DNA from: Trametes villosa | Taxonomy: Eukaryota > Basidiomycota > Agaricomycetes > Polyporales > Polyporaceae | Assembly: GCA_002964805.2 (NCBI GenBank) | Contig: PUDQ02000014.1 | Coordinates: forward strand, 806,001-870,000 | Direction: 5' to 3' | DNA length: 64,000 bases | In this document: in pieces, positions 43,319 through 55,414 of the stretch | Layout: each line of letters begins with the position of its first letter | Numbering within the stretch: the first letter of the stretch is position 1 | Notes under the pieces: generated by a model | What the model was told of the DNA's origin: nothing | The model's database searches: none | What the model saw: the letters and a program-made list of their open reading frames with translations, nothing else | Position numbers and translations under genes: made by a program

Positions 43319-44240
43319 CAGCAGCTGTTGTACCCAAATACTGTCACGAACCGTATAGCTCCCGTAACCGTTTTACAATACGAACCGTCAGGCTTCGTAT
43401 TGTAATACGAAGCTCCGGGGCAGCCACCGGGAGCTGCCTGATTAGGCAGGCAGCCCGGGGGAGGCCTGTTATCTCCCCAGAGATAACAGATCTGGGGAGA
43501 TAAGGGCCTAATCTCACTGATTAGGCCCCTCCCCTTATCTCCCGAGCTGCCCGGGCCTCCCGATAGCCTCGGGGGTCCGGCGGCTATTTGCCCCTTTGGG
43601 CACCATAGCCTGGTAGGTCCCCTCCCCCTAGCTCACTCAATTCCTACTCAATCCGACTGATTGTAGGCTCATTTTGAACGCATTTTTAAGGCGAACAAGA
43701 CGCGGGTGATGCGACACATATTGGGTAAGTACTCACTGCGCCTCCCAGTGTACTTACAGCCTCCTCTGTCCACAGGAAACAGGCCATATCTCGGCCGTTG
43801 TTTTGCGCGCACGTGTGCGAAATATATCCCCGGACTCGGGTGATTAATGCGCACCTAACAAGCCCTTGCGCGCGCAAATCCGACCAGGCGTTCCGGTGCA
43901 GCGCCTGCCCCACCTCAGGGGCAGGCCTGCATGCTGCAACTCGGCCATTAGTGGCCGGATTCGCGTCGGAAAGGACTCCGTTTAAAGGTAATGTACTCTA
44001 TACTCTGGGCGATCCATTCGCACGGCCGCGCGAGGCGCAGTTTCAGCCAGGGGAGGCGAGCAGTGCTCAGCCACAGCAGCCTCCCCTGGCTGATATCTCC
44101 ACCAGTTCCTCCCCGATAGTTTTGGTTTATACACCGTCTGAAAGCTGCTGAAAGCAGCTATTAGGCAATGTATACACTTCAGTTATCCGTCCGCTTGAAC
44201 CGACGATCTCCCCATGCCCTCCTCCTACCCCCCTTTGCCT
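43319..44240 (+). repeat. Left arm of foldback A2
   Basis: Same module order as the A1 arms, with the intron-like GTAAGT (43725) to CCACAG (43775) unit, again 51 nt. Confidence 0.88.
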
Positions 44241-45488
44241 CTCCCACCTTGCTAGGTGTGCTCTGGAAACTCTGTTTTTTGTGTGTTGGTACTGTGATAA
44301 TGTGAGAAAAGGATCATGGGTTTGGGAAGGTCATCAGCACAGTCCATTGAACAGGAAAGCAATTTCTGATGCATTTACACCCCCTCCTCACTGAGTGTGC
44401 GATTTCTCTTCCGTTTCCTAAGCTACCGCCATGCGGTTTTTTGCAATGTGTACTCATACACCTCCCGTACGTAGATCATCTTTTCAAACCGTTATCGAGT
44501 ATCTGTAGATGTCAGTAGACTACTATCAGTTTCAAAAGGAGACGGTCATTTACGCTACATGAGTCGACTGTATCATTCTGTGAGTACCCTCATCCTGACG
44601 CCAATAAAAATGCGCATCCAACGCATCCGGATTCATCAAAATCGGCTGGAAATTGATTGAAATACCAGTCTGAGAGTGCTAGAGCTCTGTACTGCAGTAC
44701 TGCACAGCTGTGCAGGCTCGGGCCTGTAAGACGCGTCTTACAGGCCATACTGTACTTCCCAGACCTTAAGCGAGGCGATGTAACCCTAAATTAGGGCGTG
44801 GGAAGGGGGAGGGTAGGCGATGGGTGGCCGGGGACAGGGGGACACAGGCGATATCATTCGCCCAGAGCGCTTAAGCGCCCGTGACTAAGCAAAAATACCG
44901 AATTCGGTGGAGGGGGGTTAGGCGATGGGTGGCCGGGGACATAGGGACAAGCGCCCAAATAGGCGCGGCGATGAGGGCCTCGGGACAGGGGACATCGCTT
45001 AAGGTCTGGGAAGTACAGTAGCTGTGCAGTAGTGAAGCACAGGGCTTCAGCAGAGGTTCGCCCATACCTCTGTCAGTTATGCACCTATTAACACGATTCC
45101 TTTTGCGTTGGATTCGCAATATTAGTCGCTTTCGGACCGTACCATTCGATCTGTAGTACATGTACTAGAGGAGCCCCTGTGTACCGATGTAACTCCGCGC
45201 TGATAACGATTTTACCATACATCCTGAGGCCCGATAACGCTGTGGAGTGGTGTTCCCGGTAGGTACAGATAATGGGAAGAGAATGAAAAAGAGAGCTAAG
45301 CGAACGCTGGAAAACTGAGCGAGATATTGCATAGTTTCTCTGGACACCCTTAGGAGCCAGAGAAAATGACATTACATGGATTCTGCTCGCTGTCTGGACA
45401 CCCTAAGCATTAATAAGCATATGAAAGGACACAAAGAATATGGGGAATCTGTTTGGAGGGGGCTGAGATACCTACAAAGCAAAGGGTG

Positions 45489-46410
45489 AGAGAGAGGGGG
45501 GTAGGAGGAGGGCATGGGGAGAGCGCAGGTTCGAGCGGACGAGTCGCTGAGGCGTATACATCGCCTGATAGCTGCTTTCAGCAGCTTTCAGACGGTGTAT
45601 GAACCTTGGCAATCGGTGGAGAACTGAGTGAGATATCAGCCAGGGGAGGCTGCTGTGGCTGAGCACTGTTTGCCTCCCCTGGCTAATACCACGCGTTTCG
45701 CGGCTGTGCGAATGGGTCGCCCGGAATATGGCATACATTACCTTTAAAACGCGCCCACTCCGACGCAATTCCGCCCAGTCATCATGGAGCTGCTACAAGT
45801 GGGCCTGCCCCTGAGGTGGGACAGATGCTGCACCGCAACCGCTGGACGGTTTTGCAAGCGCAGGGGCTCATCCTGTGCGCATTGATTACCCAAATATGGG
45901 GATACACTTCGCGCGCGGGCGCGCGAAGGAACGGTCGAGATATGGCCTAATTTCTGTGGGCAGAAGAGGCTGTAAGTCCACTGGGAGGCGCACTGAGTAC
46001 TTACCTGATTTGCGTCGCAATACCTGCGTCTTGTTCGCCCTGAAAATGCGTTTAAAACGCGCCTACAATCAGCCTGATTGAGTAAAAACTGAGTGAGCAA
46101 TGGAGGGAGCACCTACCAGGCTATGGTGCCCAAAGGGGCAAATAGCCGCCGGACCCCCGAGGCTATCGGGAGGCCCGGGCAGCTCGGGAGATAAGGGGAG
46201 GGGCCTAATCAGTGAGATTAGGCCCTTATCTCCCCAGATCTGTTATCTCTGGGGAGATAACAGGCCTCCCCCGGGCTGCCTGCCTAATCAGGCAGCTCCC
46301 GGTGGCTGCCCCGGAGCTTCGTATTACAATACGAAGCCTGACGGTTCGTATTGTAAAACGGTTACGGGAGCTATACGGTTCGTAACAGTATTCTGCTACA
46401 GCAACTGGTG
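45489..46410 (-). repeat. Right arm of foldback A2
   Basis: Inverted partner of 43319-44240; outer part almost identical, inner part diverged with small indels. Confidence 0.88.
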
Positions 46411-48639
46411 GCCCTCGACCGCGTCACGCGACATGAAAGCGGTTTTCGTGCGCGCGCGGAGGCGCATTGCGAAGATGCTGCAGGTGGGCATGTTAGTGAC
46501 CGTGACGGGATCGCAGTACTCACCTCGATGCCAGGAGTACGCCGGGGACCTTCACTTCGGCTTAGATACATGGACGTCCCCCAATCACCATGCATTCATG
46601 GCCATAACTGTCCACTTCGAGACCGATGGCGTGCCGACGTGCTTGCTGCTCGACATCGTCGAGGTCCCGTGGTCGCACACGGGCCTGAACCTCGCGCGCG
46701 CATTTGCGGACGTCCTAGAGGAGTTTGGGATCCAAGAAAAGGTGTGTCAGCAGTTGTCAACCAGTCGCGCGGGCGGGAAGAGCTCACCTCGAGCAGGTAC
46801 TCGGTGTTACCTGCGATAACGCCAGTAATAACAACACCTTGCTTGACGCCCTCACCGACTTGCTTCCGCACTTCCCTGGCGATGCAAACCGCGTGCGATG
46901 CTTCGCACACGTGCTGAACCTGGTGGCGAAGAGTATCATCAGGCAGTTTGACGTGGGAGTCGAGAAGGACGAGGCTGAGCAGGCGGCCGCGGATGTAGCC
47001 GAGCTGTTGGAGCTTGCGCGAGAGATGGAGGACGAGGAGAAAGCGACTCGCGCGGAGGCGGCAGCCGCAGAAGATGCTGCTGAGGCCGAGGTGTTGGACG
47101 ACGATGGGGACGATGAGGTGGACGCGACCGCAGACTTGACCGAGGAAGAGCGCGCTCAGCTGGCCAAGGATGCCCTCCCTGTCAAAATGGTCCTCACCAA
47201 GGTTAGTCGCGGCTCATCGCATCGGCATGCGCGCCCCTGCTCAAAACGTCTCAGTTGCGAAAACTCGCCTTCAAAATTGTTCACTCGACGACCAAACTCC
47301 TGCCCGCCTGGAAGGCCGCGTTGCGTGCTCTTGGGCTGCCCGAGGTCTTGATCCCGCGCGATGTGCGCACCCGGTGGAACTCGACATATGTGATGCTGGA
47401 GGCGTGCTGGAAGAACAGGAAAGCGATCGACGAGTTCACAGCTGACAAGAAGAACGGCCTGCGTATGTTTGAGGTCTCCGCGCAGGAGTGGACGATCGTG
47501 AAGCAATTGCGCAACGTACTTAAGGTTTGTCCCACGGTCCGCGCGTGAGCGTCTCGGTCGCGCGCGGTACACCAGCACCCACAGCCTGAAACCTCGGCTA
47601 ATCACTCCTATTGCTCAGATCTTCCAAGATGCGACCCTCATGTTCTCGCGCAGCACCCCCAACCTAGCTTTTGTCATCCCTGCTATGGACCGGATCGACG
47701 CCCACCTTGCGACGGTCAGCGTGACCGAGGGGCAGTACGACCTCGCTATTCGTACCGCCTGTCGGCTGGCGAAGAAGACGCTGAACAATTATTATTCGCT
47801 CACTGACGCCTCAAACACCTACCGCATCGCGATGGGTATGCAGTGCATATTCTCCATCGTTTGCGCTGACTGAACACTCCGCGCGCAGTCCTCCACCCCA
47901 AACACAAGCTCGACTATTTCCGCCAGATGAACTGGCCCGAGGATTGGATCGCCACCGCGCGCGAGATTGTACAGGACGAATACAAGCTCCGGTACGCCAA
48001 CCGCCCCACTAGTGCCGACGATGAAGACGACGCCGAGGCGACCGCGCGCTCTGTCACGCCCGAGCATGCCGCCGGGTCGCAATCGCCGCGCGCCGCGCAG
48101 AGCGAGTCCCCCGACGCTACCCTCGACCTTGAACAATCCGACAGCGATCTGGACGATGGTCCGAACATCTTCGAGGAGCTAGAGCGCGAGGCGCAGGACG
48201 ATCGCGCCCTGGCCGACGAGCTGGGACGGTACATGAACGCGCCCGTCGAGAAGGTCGCGAACGCACTCGAATGGTGGTCAGACCGGCGCGCGACCTTTCC
48301 CAAGCTCGCGCGCATGGCCTTGGACTACCTGTCCATCCCAGGTGAGTATTGTACACGCGCGCGTGGCCTCCTGCTCACAATGTTCGATATACAGCGACAT
48401 CCGTTGATGTCGAGCGCGTGTTCAGCCGCGCTCGACTGCTTCTGCCTTACACTCGCAACCGGCTCACTGCACGAAGCACGCGTGCTTTGATGTGCGTTGG
48501 GAACTGGAGTCTCGCGGGGTACATCCACCGCGATGATGCTCGCAAGGTCGCGCAGATGCCCGAAGTCGCGGAGGACAACGACGACGACCTGGAGGAGGGC
48601 TGGGATAGTCTCAATGTAGATGAAGATGAAGAGGACTGA

Positions 48640-49080
48640 TAGGTCGCGTCCGGCAGTCTGCAGAGGGGGGCTCGATTCGTTATGATAGAATATGGTGTCG
48701 TCTCGTTATGTACATTGTTCTCAGCTAGTGCATGTGTTCCGGAGCGCGTGGGGGCTTGCCTAGGACCGTGCCTCTCGTAGGCACTCGCGCGCGCACCCGC
48801 GCGTGCCCTGCCCTGCGCCTTCAAAGAATGCAGCGTGCGCGGGGAGTCATTTGCGCGCGTACGCGACGCGCGGTCATGCGCGACAGTCGATTGCGCGCGC
48901 CGCGCGGTGCCTATCGGATAGTAAACTCCTGATTAATGTTTACTTGAAGAATGAACCTAGAATGAGTGTTAGAACATACACCTCCGCATTTCGGAGGCCA
49001 AAACGAGACTGACCAGCTCGATGCAGCCGCGCGGGCACCCTCCTTCACCGCACGCCCACTCTCACCGCGCCCTTGTCAAC
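48640..49080. other. hAT 2 inter-ORF region
   Basis: No coding sequence seen. 48770-48900 is dense in GCGCGC/CGCGCG words. This is presumably the terminator of the transposase gene and the promoter of ORF2. Confidence 0.4.
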
Positions 49081-50096
49081 ATGCCTGCTGCCTCCACCTC
49101 GGATCCTCGCCGATCGCCTGCAAGCCCCACCCACCCATCGACATCCATGCGTGGTGGGAGTCCCAAGAGCCCTCGCGATCCCGATGATCCGCAAACTGTC
49201 CAGGACGACACTGGAGAGGGCGCGGCCGAGCCTCCGGAGACGGATGACGAGAGCGACATCGCAGGGCCTCCGAGCGACTCGCCCAGCGAGTCCGACGGCG
49301 AGCAGGATGAGCAGCAAGCTCCCAGGCGCCGCACATACGCCTTCTTCGGGGAGAACGACCCCATCGAGAGAGGCACCGCACGCCTGATCTTGACGTGCGG
49401 GCTTCAATGGCTCCGTCTTCGCGCCAACGACTCGCTCGTGGATTTCGACGTCGTTGTCCAGGGTATGTCGCAGGCCGGTCGGTATCGCGAGTTTGAAGTG
49501 CGTTTAGCTCTTTCCTGCGCACAACTGATAACTTATTCACTCACCTTGCCCGACAGCTCGGCCTTCCGACCACTCTCCGGCAGGCACGACATTTCTCGCG
49601 GGCCAACTGGATGGCCTTCTTCGACAACATCGTCATGCGCCTGGGCGGCCTCTTGGATCAGGACCAGATCGACGCCCTCACCACGCTCGTGCACGTGTAC
49701 GCCTGGTTCGCGGAGGCGCCACTGGAGGAGGACACTCGGGTCGCTTGGTGGGAGCTGCGCGAGCTCCTGAAGACCGCGACCGCCATGAGCCATGAGCTGC
49801 GAACGCCGGGGGAGAACTTGATCATGAACGTGGAGATGTGGGCGCGGAGACGCATCCCGGTACGTGCTGTGTGGCATTGTCGCCTTCTTTCTCTCACACC
49901 GCCTTTCTAGGACGCCTTGCCGCCGCGTGACAACGACTGGGACTCCGACGGCTCCGCCGGCGCCTTGGACCTCGACGAGATCGAGGATACGGCGTCATGG
50001 GAGCTCGACCCGGCCTTGGAGTTGCCCGAACTCCTGTCGGTGTCCGACAGTTCTGAGTCGGGGTCGGGGGAGCATGATGTGCAGCCGGCGGTCTGA
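49081..50096 (+). CDS. hAT 2 accessory ORF2
   Basis: ATG at 49081 (MPAASTSDPRRSPASPTHPS); an acidic Ser-rich stretch (PPETDDESDIAGPPSDSPSE), RRRTYAFFGENDPIERGTAR, LVDFDVVVQGMSQAGRYREF, a ~57-nt intron (49501-49557), ANWMAFFDNIVMRLGGLLDQ, LTTLVHVYAWFAEAPLEEDT, NVEMWARRRIP, an intron (49860-49910), and an acidic C-terminus ending at 50096. It is intact and aligns over its core with the broken ORF2 of hAT 1. No known domain was recognised. The gene lies downstream of and parallel to the transposase. Many hAT elements have one gene, so a conserved second gene is of note. Confidence 0.7.
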
Positions 50097-50257
50097 CATT
50101 CTCGTAGTCTGTATGTACCTGTACAATGTGCCAAAATCGTTCGAGACTACGCTACGGTACCCCGGACCCTCTGCACGTCCTTTCCGTCTCGAAATCATGG
50201 GGTGCAGGTAATACAAAACCCGTGCCGGCACCCGCACCCGCAGCACCCTCGGGAGCC

Positions 50258-50370
50258 GGCGCTTAAACCCAACCCACCGCGAACCCGCGGGTTGGCGGGT
50301 GCGGGTATGTGGCGGGTGTGGGTGCGGGTTGGCGCATCCGCACCCATGGGTCCACCCGTGCTATACCCTA
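50258..50370 (-). repeat. hAT 2 right terminal and subterminal repeats
   Basis: About ten ACCCG/CGGGT words precede the terminal ACCCGTGCTATACCCTA. Confidence 0.75.
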
Positions 50371-52468
50371 GCAGGGAGAGCATGAGGTACAAGAGGGGCA
50401 CGTCCGGAATACTCGAAGAATGTCTGTACGTAGAAGGAGAACATGAGCTGCTCGATCTCCTCGACGTCCTCCACGGAGGTGGCGGTAGTCAGCGGCGTGC
50501 TTGAAGAGATCCGCGGCGGGCATAGAGGCCACCGAACAAGCACCCGCCGGAAAGCCTCCGTGGTCCCGACACGAGTTCGCACAATCTCTGCGCAGAGGCC
50601 GTCGGGGACGTCGGGGATCTCGAACAAGCGTTCCAAGTCGTAACGTGCGAAGACGTGGCTCAAGAGTTGAAGGCGGCTGGGTTCTTGATCGACGTCAGGG
50701 TTGGGCGGTACGAGAACACGATCGAGCGCGAGCAGCTCGTAACGGAACCCCAGCTCGAACAGCTCCCACAACATGAGAGGGCACAGGGACTCGTCGAGAA
50801 CGCGGAAGTGGTGCCCATGCCAATGGAGATAGGCGCGCTCGTCGGGGGTGTAGTCCGTCATGTCGAATAGTTTGCCGAACACAGACCGAACGCTTGCGAG
50901 ACGCTTGTCTCTCCTGGTTCCCGCCTGTGCAACCGGGTTTTGGGGGAACGCACCAGTTTGTCCATCGCCGTTGAGGAAGTCGCGCCACCACTGGACCGGG
51001 ACCTTGGTTGCGCCGTTCTCCGGGGTTCGGATGAGATACAGCCAAGGCTCGCGTACACGGAGCCAGTTGGTGAAGTACCTTACGACGCGCTCGGTCTGCT
51101 GGCTCCCGACTAGCAAAGCAGGCTCGGGGACCCAGTAACCCCACACTTCCGACGCCGGTTTGGCTGGTTGAGAACGGTCGACGCTGCGCATCGCTTGGCG
51201 CCATGCAGGCAGAGCTGCAGGCATCCAATCGTGTACGAACTCCTCGAACTTGTCGCGACCGCGTAGGTGGCTCCGGTGAATGCTACCGACTAATGTCAAC
51301 AAAGTCAGTGAGCTATATACTCGCGAGTGGGAGTAGCGACACATACGTGGCGATGGCTTGACCTTTGACTTTGAGGTCCTTTGCGCGCCCGACTGGCTCG
51401 CGCGTCCCGTTGACGATGATGAATCAGCGGGCGTATCCTGGGCGCGGTTGGACTCGGCATCGTAACGGACGAGCAGCGGGGAATGGGAGAGGTCCATATA
51501 CCCTAACGCAGACCGGGTTACGGCGGCCAGATAGCGAGGACCCGTCAAACCACGGTAGATCGGTGGGAGACCGGAGAACGGATGCGTGACGATCTTCGCG
51601 GGGTCGGGATCACGAACCGTCACCTCTGTCGCTATGAATGTCTTGGTGGCCGAAATCGCGCTCGTCAAACGCACGAACCACACGGGGATACCAGAGCTGT
51701 ACAGCTTCTGGGCGACGTCGGGGTTGGTCGTGATCCCGCCCATGTAGACTATGTTGACGTCCACGGACTCCGTAGTTGCCGCGTTGCCGTAGTCGACGAA
51801 CGCATGCGCCATCAGCCATGAGCGTTGCAGGTGACGGAGCTGGATACAGGCGTCCCGGAAGGTGGAGGGGAAATGGATGAGCCGCTCGAGAGCGCGTTGC
51901 ATCTCTAGCTCGTGGCGGCGGAGGGTGGGGTGGGGATCGTGGTCAACGAGGTAGGCAGCAATCAACGCTTGCAACTCTTTCGCGAGCTGGCGCAACGGCG
52001 CCAGCGAGGATGAGGAGAGCAACCCGAGAGACTTGAACAGGCATCCCTCCAGGGGTTTGAAGTCGACTTCTTTCCGGGGTGACCACCACAGGACCCACCA
52101 GGGTAGAGGGGCATGCTCGCGGCGTCGCACCCACGGGAGATGCTCCCACCCGGGAGTCACGGTTTGCGGCCATTGTATCGGGTCGTGCACCCCGTAGCGA
52201 AAGTCGTCACAAACGCTGACGCTAACGAGACCGACATGGGGTCGCGGGACATGATCCATGTTCGGCGTCGTGACGGAATATTCCGTATCCTCTAGGCGTG
52301 CCATGGCCTGGGCATCGTGCCAGGCGAAGAAGTCTGTATAACCTATTAGATCTGGGTACACATTGGGAGGTACGTGCAACATAAGATACCTTTGTCCGTC
52401 GCCGAGAAGACGGATGTTGGCGCAGCGCCGGCGGCGTGATTCGTTGCTCCAGCGCGGGCGGAGCTCAT
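50361..52468 (-). CDS. Agaricomycete-specific large protein (PNMDxVP family), copy 2
   Basis: Likely ATG at 52468 (MSSARAGATNHAAGAAPTSV), a short intron near 52345-52390, then YTDFFAWHDAQAMARLEDTE, VTTPNMDHVPRPHVG, PWWVLWWSPRKEVDF, SSGIPVWFVRLTSAISATKT, a 57-nt in-frame intron (GTATGT ... CTGAC ... TTAG, ~51294-51350), GYWVPEPALLVGSQQTERVV, YLIRTPENGATKVPVQWWRD and LFELGFRYELLALDRVLVPP. Same family as 23519-26227. hAT 2 sits in the last codons: the terminal repeat supplies a codon pair and a TAG, so the protein ends ALPARV instead of ALPARRVR. The gene may still work. Function unknown. Confidence 0.7.
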
Positions 52469-52594
52469 CGTGAGAGGCGAGCAGAGAGTGAAGTACAGTA
52501 AATAGTAAAGTACGGTAACGTATCGTAAGCTACGCCAAGGTACACGGGGCGGATGTCTTGAGGAGAAGGGCTGCTTGAGGCGCACTCGTCCCAA

Positions 52595-53907
52595 AGGAGG
52601 AGTGCCTTGATTACCCGAGAGGACTCAGAGTTGTTCTTGGGGTAATCGCGGGCGTGCTGTCTATAGAAGTATGAGATCTGGAGGGGTAATCCATGCGGTT
52701 AGTAATCAGTGTCGGTGGTTCTTCGAGTCAGGTACTTACAAGAGAACCACGAGGCCGCGAGCGAGAGCACGAGAGGGTAGGCGGAGGCGAGAATGGACCG
52801 AGGTAGGTGGAGGTGGGCGCGACCCGTGGGTTGCGCGCGTGGATGCGTGGGTGAAGGCGAGGCGAGGGGCGTTGAGTTGAGGATGCGAAGTGAGGGTGAT
52901 GGTCGAGGGGCGACAAGTGAGGCGAGCGACGTAGAGCGACGAGGGCGGAGGGCGGAGGAGACAGAGCAGAGGCGTGCGCAAGAAGTGCAGAGTACAAGCG
53001 CTCGTGGGCAGAACTTGCGCGAGATACAGCTAACGGGAACTCGACTCTCCCGTTAGCAAGAGTTTACAGAACTACAGCGGAGAATGAATGCGCTGGTAGT
53101 CTAGTGCCAGCGGAGTTCTCTCGGCCAATACAACTCAAACTCTAGCTGAGTCTCGGCGCGCGTCGTGGGCGACACGCTAAGTCTCGCCTTCGTCCTTTGC
53201 ACACTACGCTTCGTCTCTCCCTGCATGCTCGCCCGTCTCACCCATCCACGCTATCTTAGCTTACTCTATATCTCACACCTGCTCGAACCTCAAGCCATCT
53301 TACGCACCCCATTCGATCAAGCTCACCCGAAGCACGTTAGCGCGAAGGTCCGCAGGGGCGGGAACATCGGCGGGTGGAAGGGTATGAGCTATGCGAGTTG
53401 CGGCGACAGGACTAGGGATTGGGATATCGGCGCACGGCATACAAGGTACGTCGCAATATTCGTATGCTAACTGACCGAGCTCGTGAGCAGGGCTATACGC
53501 GACGACGCGCGCAAGACCTCCCCTACCCCCACATCTTACCAGAACCTCTCTCGTGTCGCCTACCCCTTACTCCCCTCTCCCCTCCTCCCTCCGGCCGGAC
53601 TTTGTGTCCCGCCTGGGCGGCTCGAACGACTTTGAGTCCTCGAGTGCCCGTGCCCCCGATGGTCTGGCGTTATAGGTCTGGCGTTATACGTGAGGCAGCA
53701 CGCCTGCGACCTGCGCTCCGACGCAGGCCCATGTTATCGAGATTCGGAGCTGTTTCACCCGCTCCCGTGCCGCGGACCCCATTGTGAATGTCCCGAATTA
53801 CTGGTCGTGGCTCGCCGAGCCAGGCATGATCGGAGCATTGTCCTGGGCGTAGTATATATATCGGCCATTTCGAGGTGAATACCTCCCCGTACTTCCCTAG
53901 CCCTGCA
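52595..53907. other. Intergenic stretch
   Basis: 52740-52990 is a purine-rich GAGCGA/GAGGCG-like stretch giving mirror ORFs on the other strand; 53050-53880 shows no coding sign apart from a C/T-rich block (53500-53600). The promoter of the gene at 53908 should lie at its right end (TAGTATATATATCGG near 53853 is TATA-like). Confidence 0.4.
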
Positions 53908-55146
53908 ATGGCTGACGCACGCGTTTCCTCCATCGTAGAGCGATACCTCCCGTCTCGAGGCCGCATGAACCGCGCTTTGCACGCGTGTGCCTACGGGGCC
54001 GGGCATATAGCCCAACCCAGCTACGGGCAGACGAAAAGGCACACGGTCGGACTGGTCTACGAAATCGTCAGTGATTCATGCACACCAACGCGAGAGTTCA
54101 GCTGACCGGTCCGCAGTGTACCAACAAGGGGAGGAGGGACAAGTGTGGCTATCATGGCTCGCAGCTCGCCGAGCAGATGTCGCCCCGCGACAGCCGACAC
54201 TGCTTCGAAGAACTGGCGAACCTCCAGCCACATGCGTACGGCGACGCAGACTTCGCTCGTTTTTGTGCCGAGCATAGCCGTGAGGCTGGAGAACCGAGGC
54301 CAGCTCCCCCGGCCGGCTCGTCCTCGCAGGGTGGGGCGTGGCGTTTGCTATTCCCGAGCACGCCGTCCTCCATAGGTCTGCGGACAGGTTCTCTATCCCT
54401 CCCCGCCACTCCTGCCACTCGTAACGCCCCTCGCAACGCCAATTCCGGAAGTATAGGACGTCCGCTCAAGGCTCGTCGGGATGTGGATCTATACGTCTAT
54501 CTGCAGGTAAGTACGGGAATGCTGACGTGCGGCCATCTTACTAACGCGTCTCCAGGATGGCGAAGCCCCTACGCGGATCGTTGCGGAGGGGTTAATCGAC
54601 GGCGAAGTGGTCAACTTCCGCCTGGGCCAAGATGCGGTCAAGAACGCCTTAGGCAGGCATCCCGACGGGGGCAGCCGCGTGCGTTTGGAGATGTGGAGCG
54701 ACGCGTGCGGCGGGGCCTTCGTGAAGTGCCCTCGCAACGACACACAGGTGCTCCTTCCCGGAGAAGGCTGCCTCTACCGCAAGGTCGGCGTCGTCAACCT
54801 CGTCGATTTCGACCTCTACAAGTTCCTAGTGCAGCCAAACGTTGCCCGTCAACTGCCGAGCCTCGAGAGGTACGCTACGGAGCACCGCAGGGCCGACCAT
54901 TCGATCGACCACCTATCGAGCGGCGCCCGCAACCCCCGACCCAGCAAGAGGCCCCGTTCTGACCTCCCCGGCCCATCTAAGCGGGCACGACCTTCTACAG
55001 CAGGGCCTTCTTTGGTCGCAGTAGCGGGACGCGTGTGACAGCGCCACGATGTGATTGATCTCACACTCAGCGACTCTGAAGAACACCCCGCACCCCGTCT
55101 CGCGCCCGACGAGGATGATGTGATCGAATTATCGGACACTGAGTAG
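53908..55146 (+). pseudogene. Gene with CxC-H N-terminal motif and C-terminal SUMO-interaction-like motifs
   Basis: ATG at 53908 (MADARVSSIVERYLPSRGRM). A 50-nt intron (54067-54116) joins LVYEI to CTNKGRRDKCGYHGSQLAEQ (Cys and His spaced as a small metal site). A disordered middle, an intron (54508-54556), GLIDGEVVNFRLGQDAVKNA, RVRLEMWSDACGGAFVKCPR and VGVVNLVDFDLYKFLVQPNV follow, then a basic tail and TGA at 55036-55038. Past it the same frame continues with HDVIDLTLSDSEE and DDVIELSDTE to a TAG at 55146. These two motifs look like SUMO-interaction motifs (hydrophobic core plus acidic residues), so TGA probably replaces CGA and cuts them off. Function unknown. Confidence 0.6.
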
Positions 55147-55414
55147 TTGTACTTACGTAGCGGCAGTGTAGTATCTAGCCACTTACTCATTAGTATTTTC
55201 ATGTACTTTGTACAACGCTCGCACCCTGGTACACGAGCGGAACAGTACAGAACGCACCAACGGCGCGCGAGGCGTGTAAAACAGGCGTCGGGCGCGTCGA
55301 GCGCGCGCAAGACACTCGCACACCCAGCGGCAGGACGCGGCACGTGGGTCAGACTCGTCGAGGCCGCAGACTCACGCAGACGCGGTCGGCGATGTGCAGG
55401 ACACACGGAACGCG

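Larger units (their letters stand above)
43319..46410. mobile_element. Foldback element A2 (3,092 bp)
   Basis: Ends CAGCAGCTGTTGTAC (left) and, complement, CACCAGTTGCTGTAG (right), so it lies opposite to A1 relative to the + strand. The perfect 7-bp duplication GCCCTCG lies at 43312-43318 and 46411-46417, and its removal joins SPS to TASRD in frame, as in hAT 1. Arms are ~0.92 kb. The outer ~400 bp are nearly identical and carry variants not found in A1 (GGTCCGGCGGC, CCTTTGGGCACC); the inner halves differ from each other. The ~1.25-kb centre has a duplicated GGCGATGGGTGGCCGGGGAC motif (44817 and 44922) and GACGCGTC palindromes. Confidence 0.93.
42346..48639 (+). pseudogene. hAT transposase of element 2, interrupted by foldback A2
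   Basis: ATG at 42346; a Lys/Ala-rich tail, an intron (~42787-42836), SKGWTSPIYAFFKPATIERR, a BED finger (CLVFACAARGCTVKIHRF ... STGNMRRHATTCWG), and RTEIVKWLAENLRPFKIVSD. The foldback splits FIPSPS from TASRDMKAVFVRARRRI. The catalytic core keeps all three acidic positions: LDTWTSPNHHAFM, TCDNASNNNT and VDVERVFSRARLLLP. RDVRTRWNSTYVMLEACWK, deleted in hAT 1, is present here. Several ~50-nt introns follow and the stop is at 48639. Apart from the foldback no disabling change was noticed, so the coding sequence was probably intact when the foldback entered. Confidence 0.85.
42022..50370 (+). mobile_element. hAT DNA transposon 2 (8,349 bp, two ORFs, carries a foldback element)
   Basis: Termini TAGGGTATAGCACGGGT and ACCCGTGCTATACCCTA form 17-bp inverted repeats, flanked by a perfect 8-bp duplication GCAGGGAG (42014-42021 and 50371-50378). 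It has the same gene order as hAT 1 and shares subterminal sequence with it, but the terminal repeats differ after TAGGGT, so these are related subfamilies. Less the foldback (43319-46410) it is about 5.25 kb. Confidence 0.95.
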
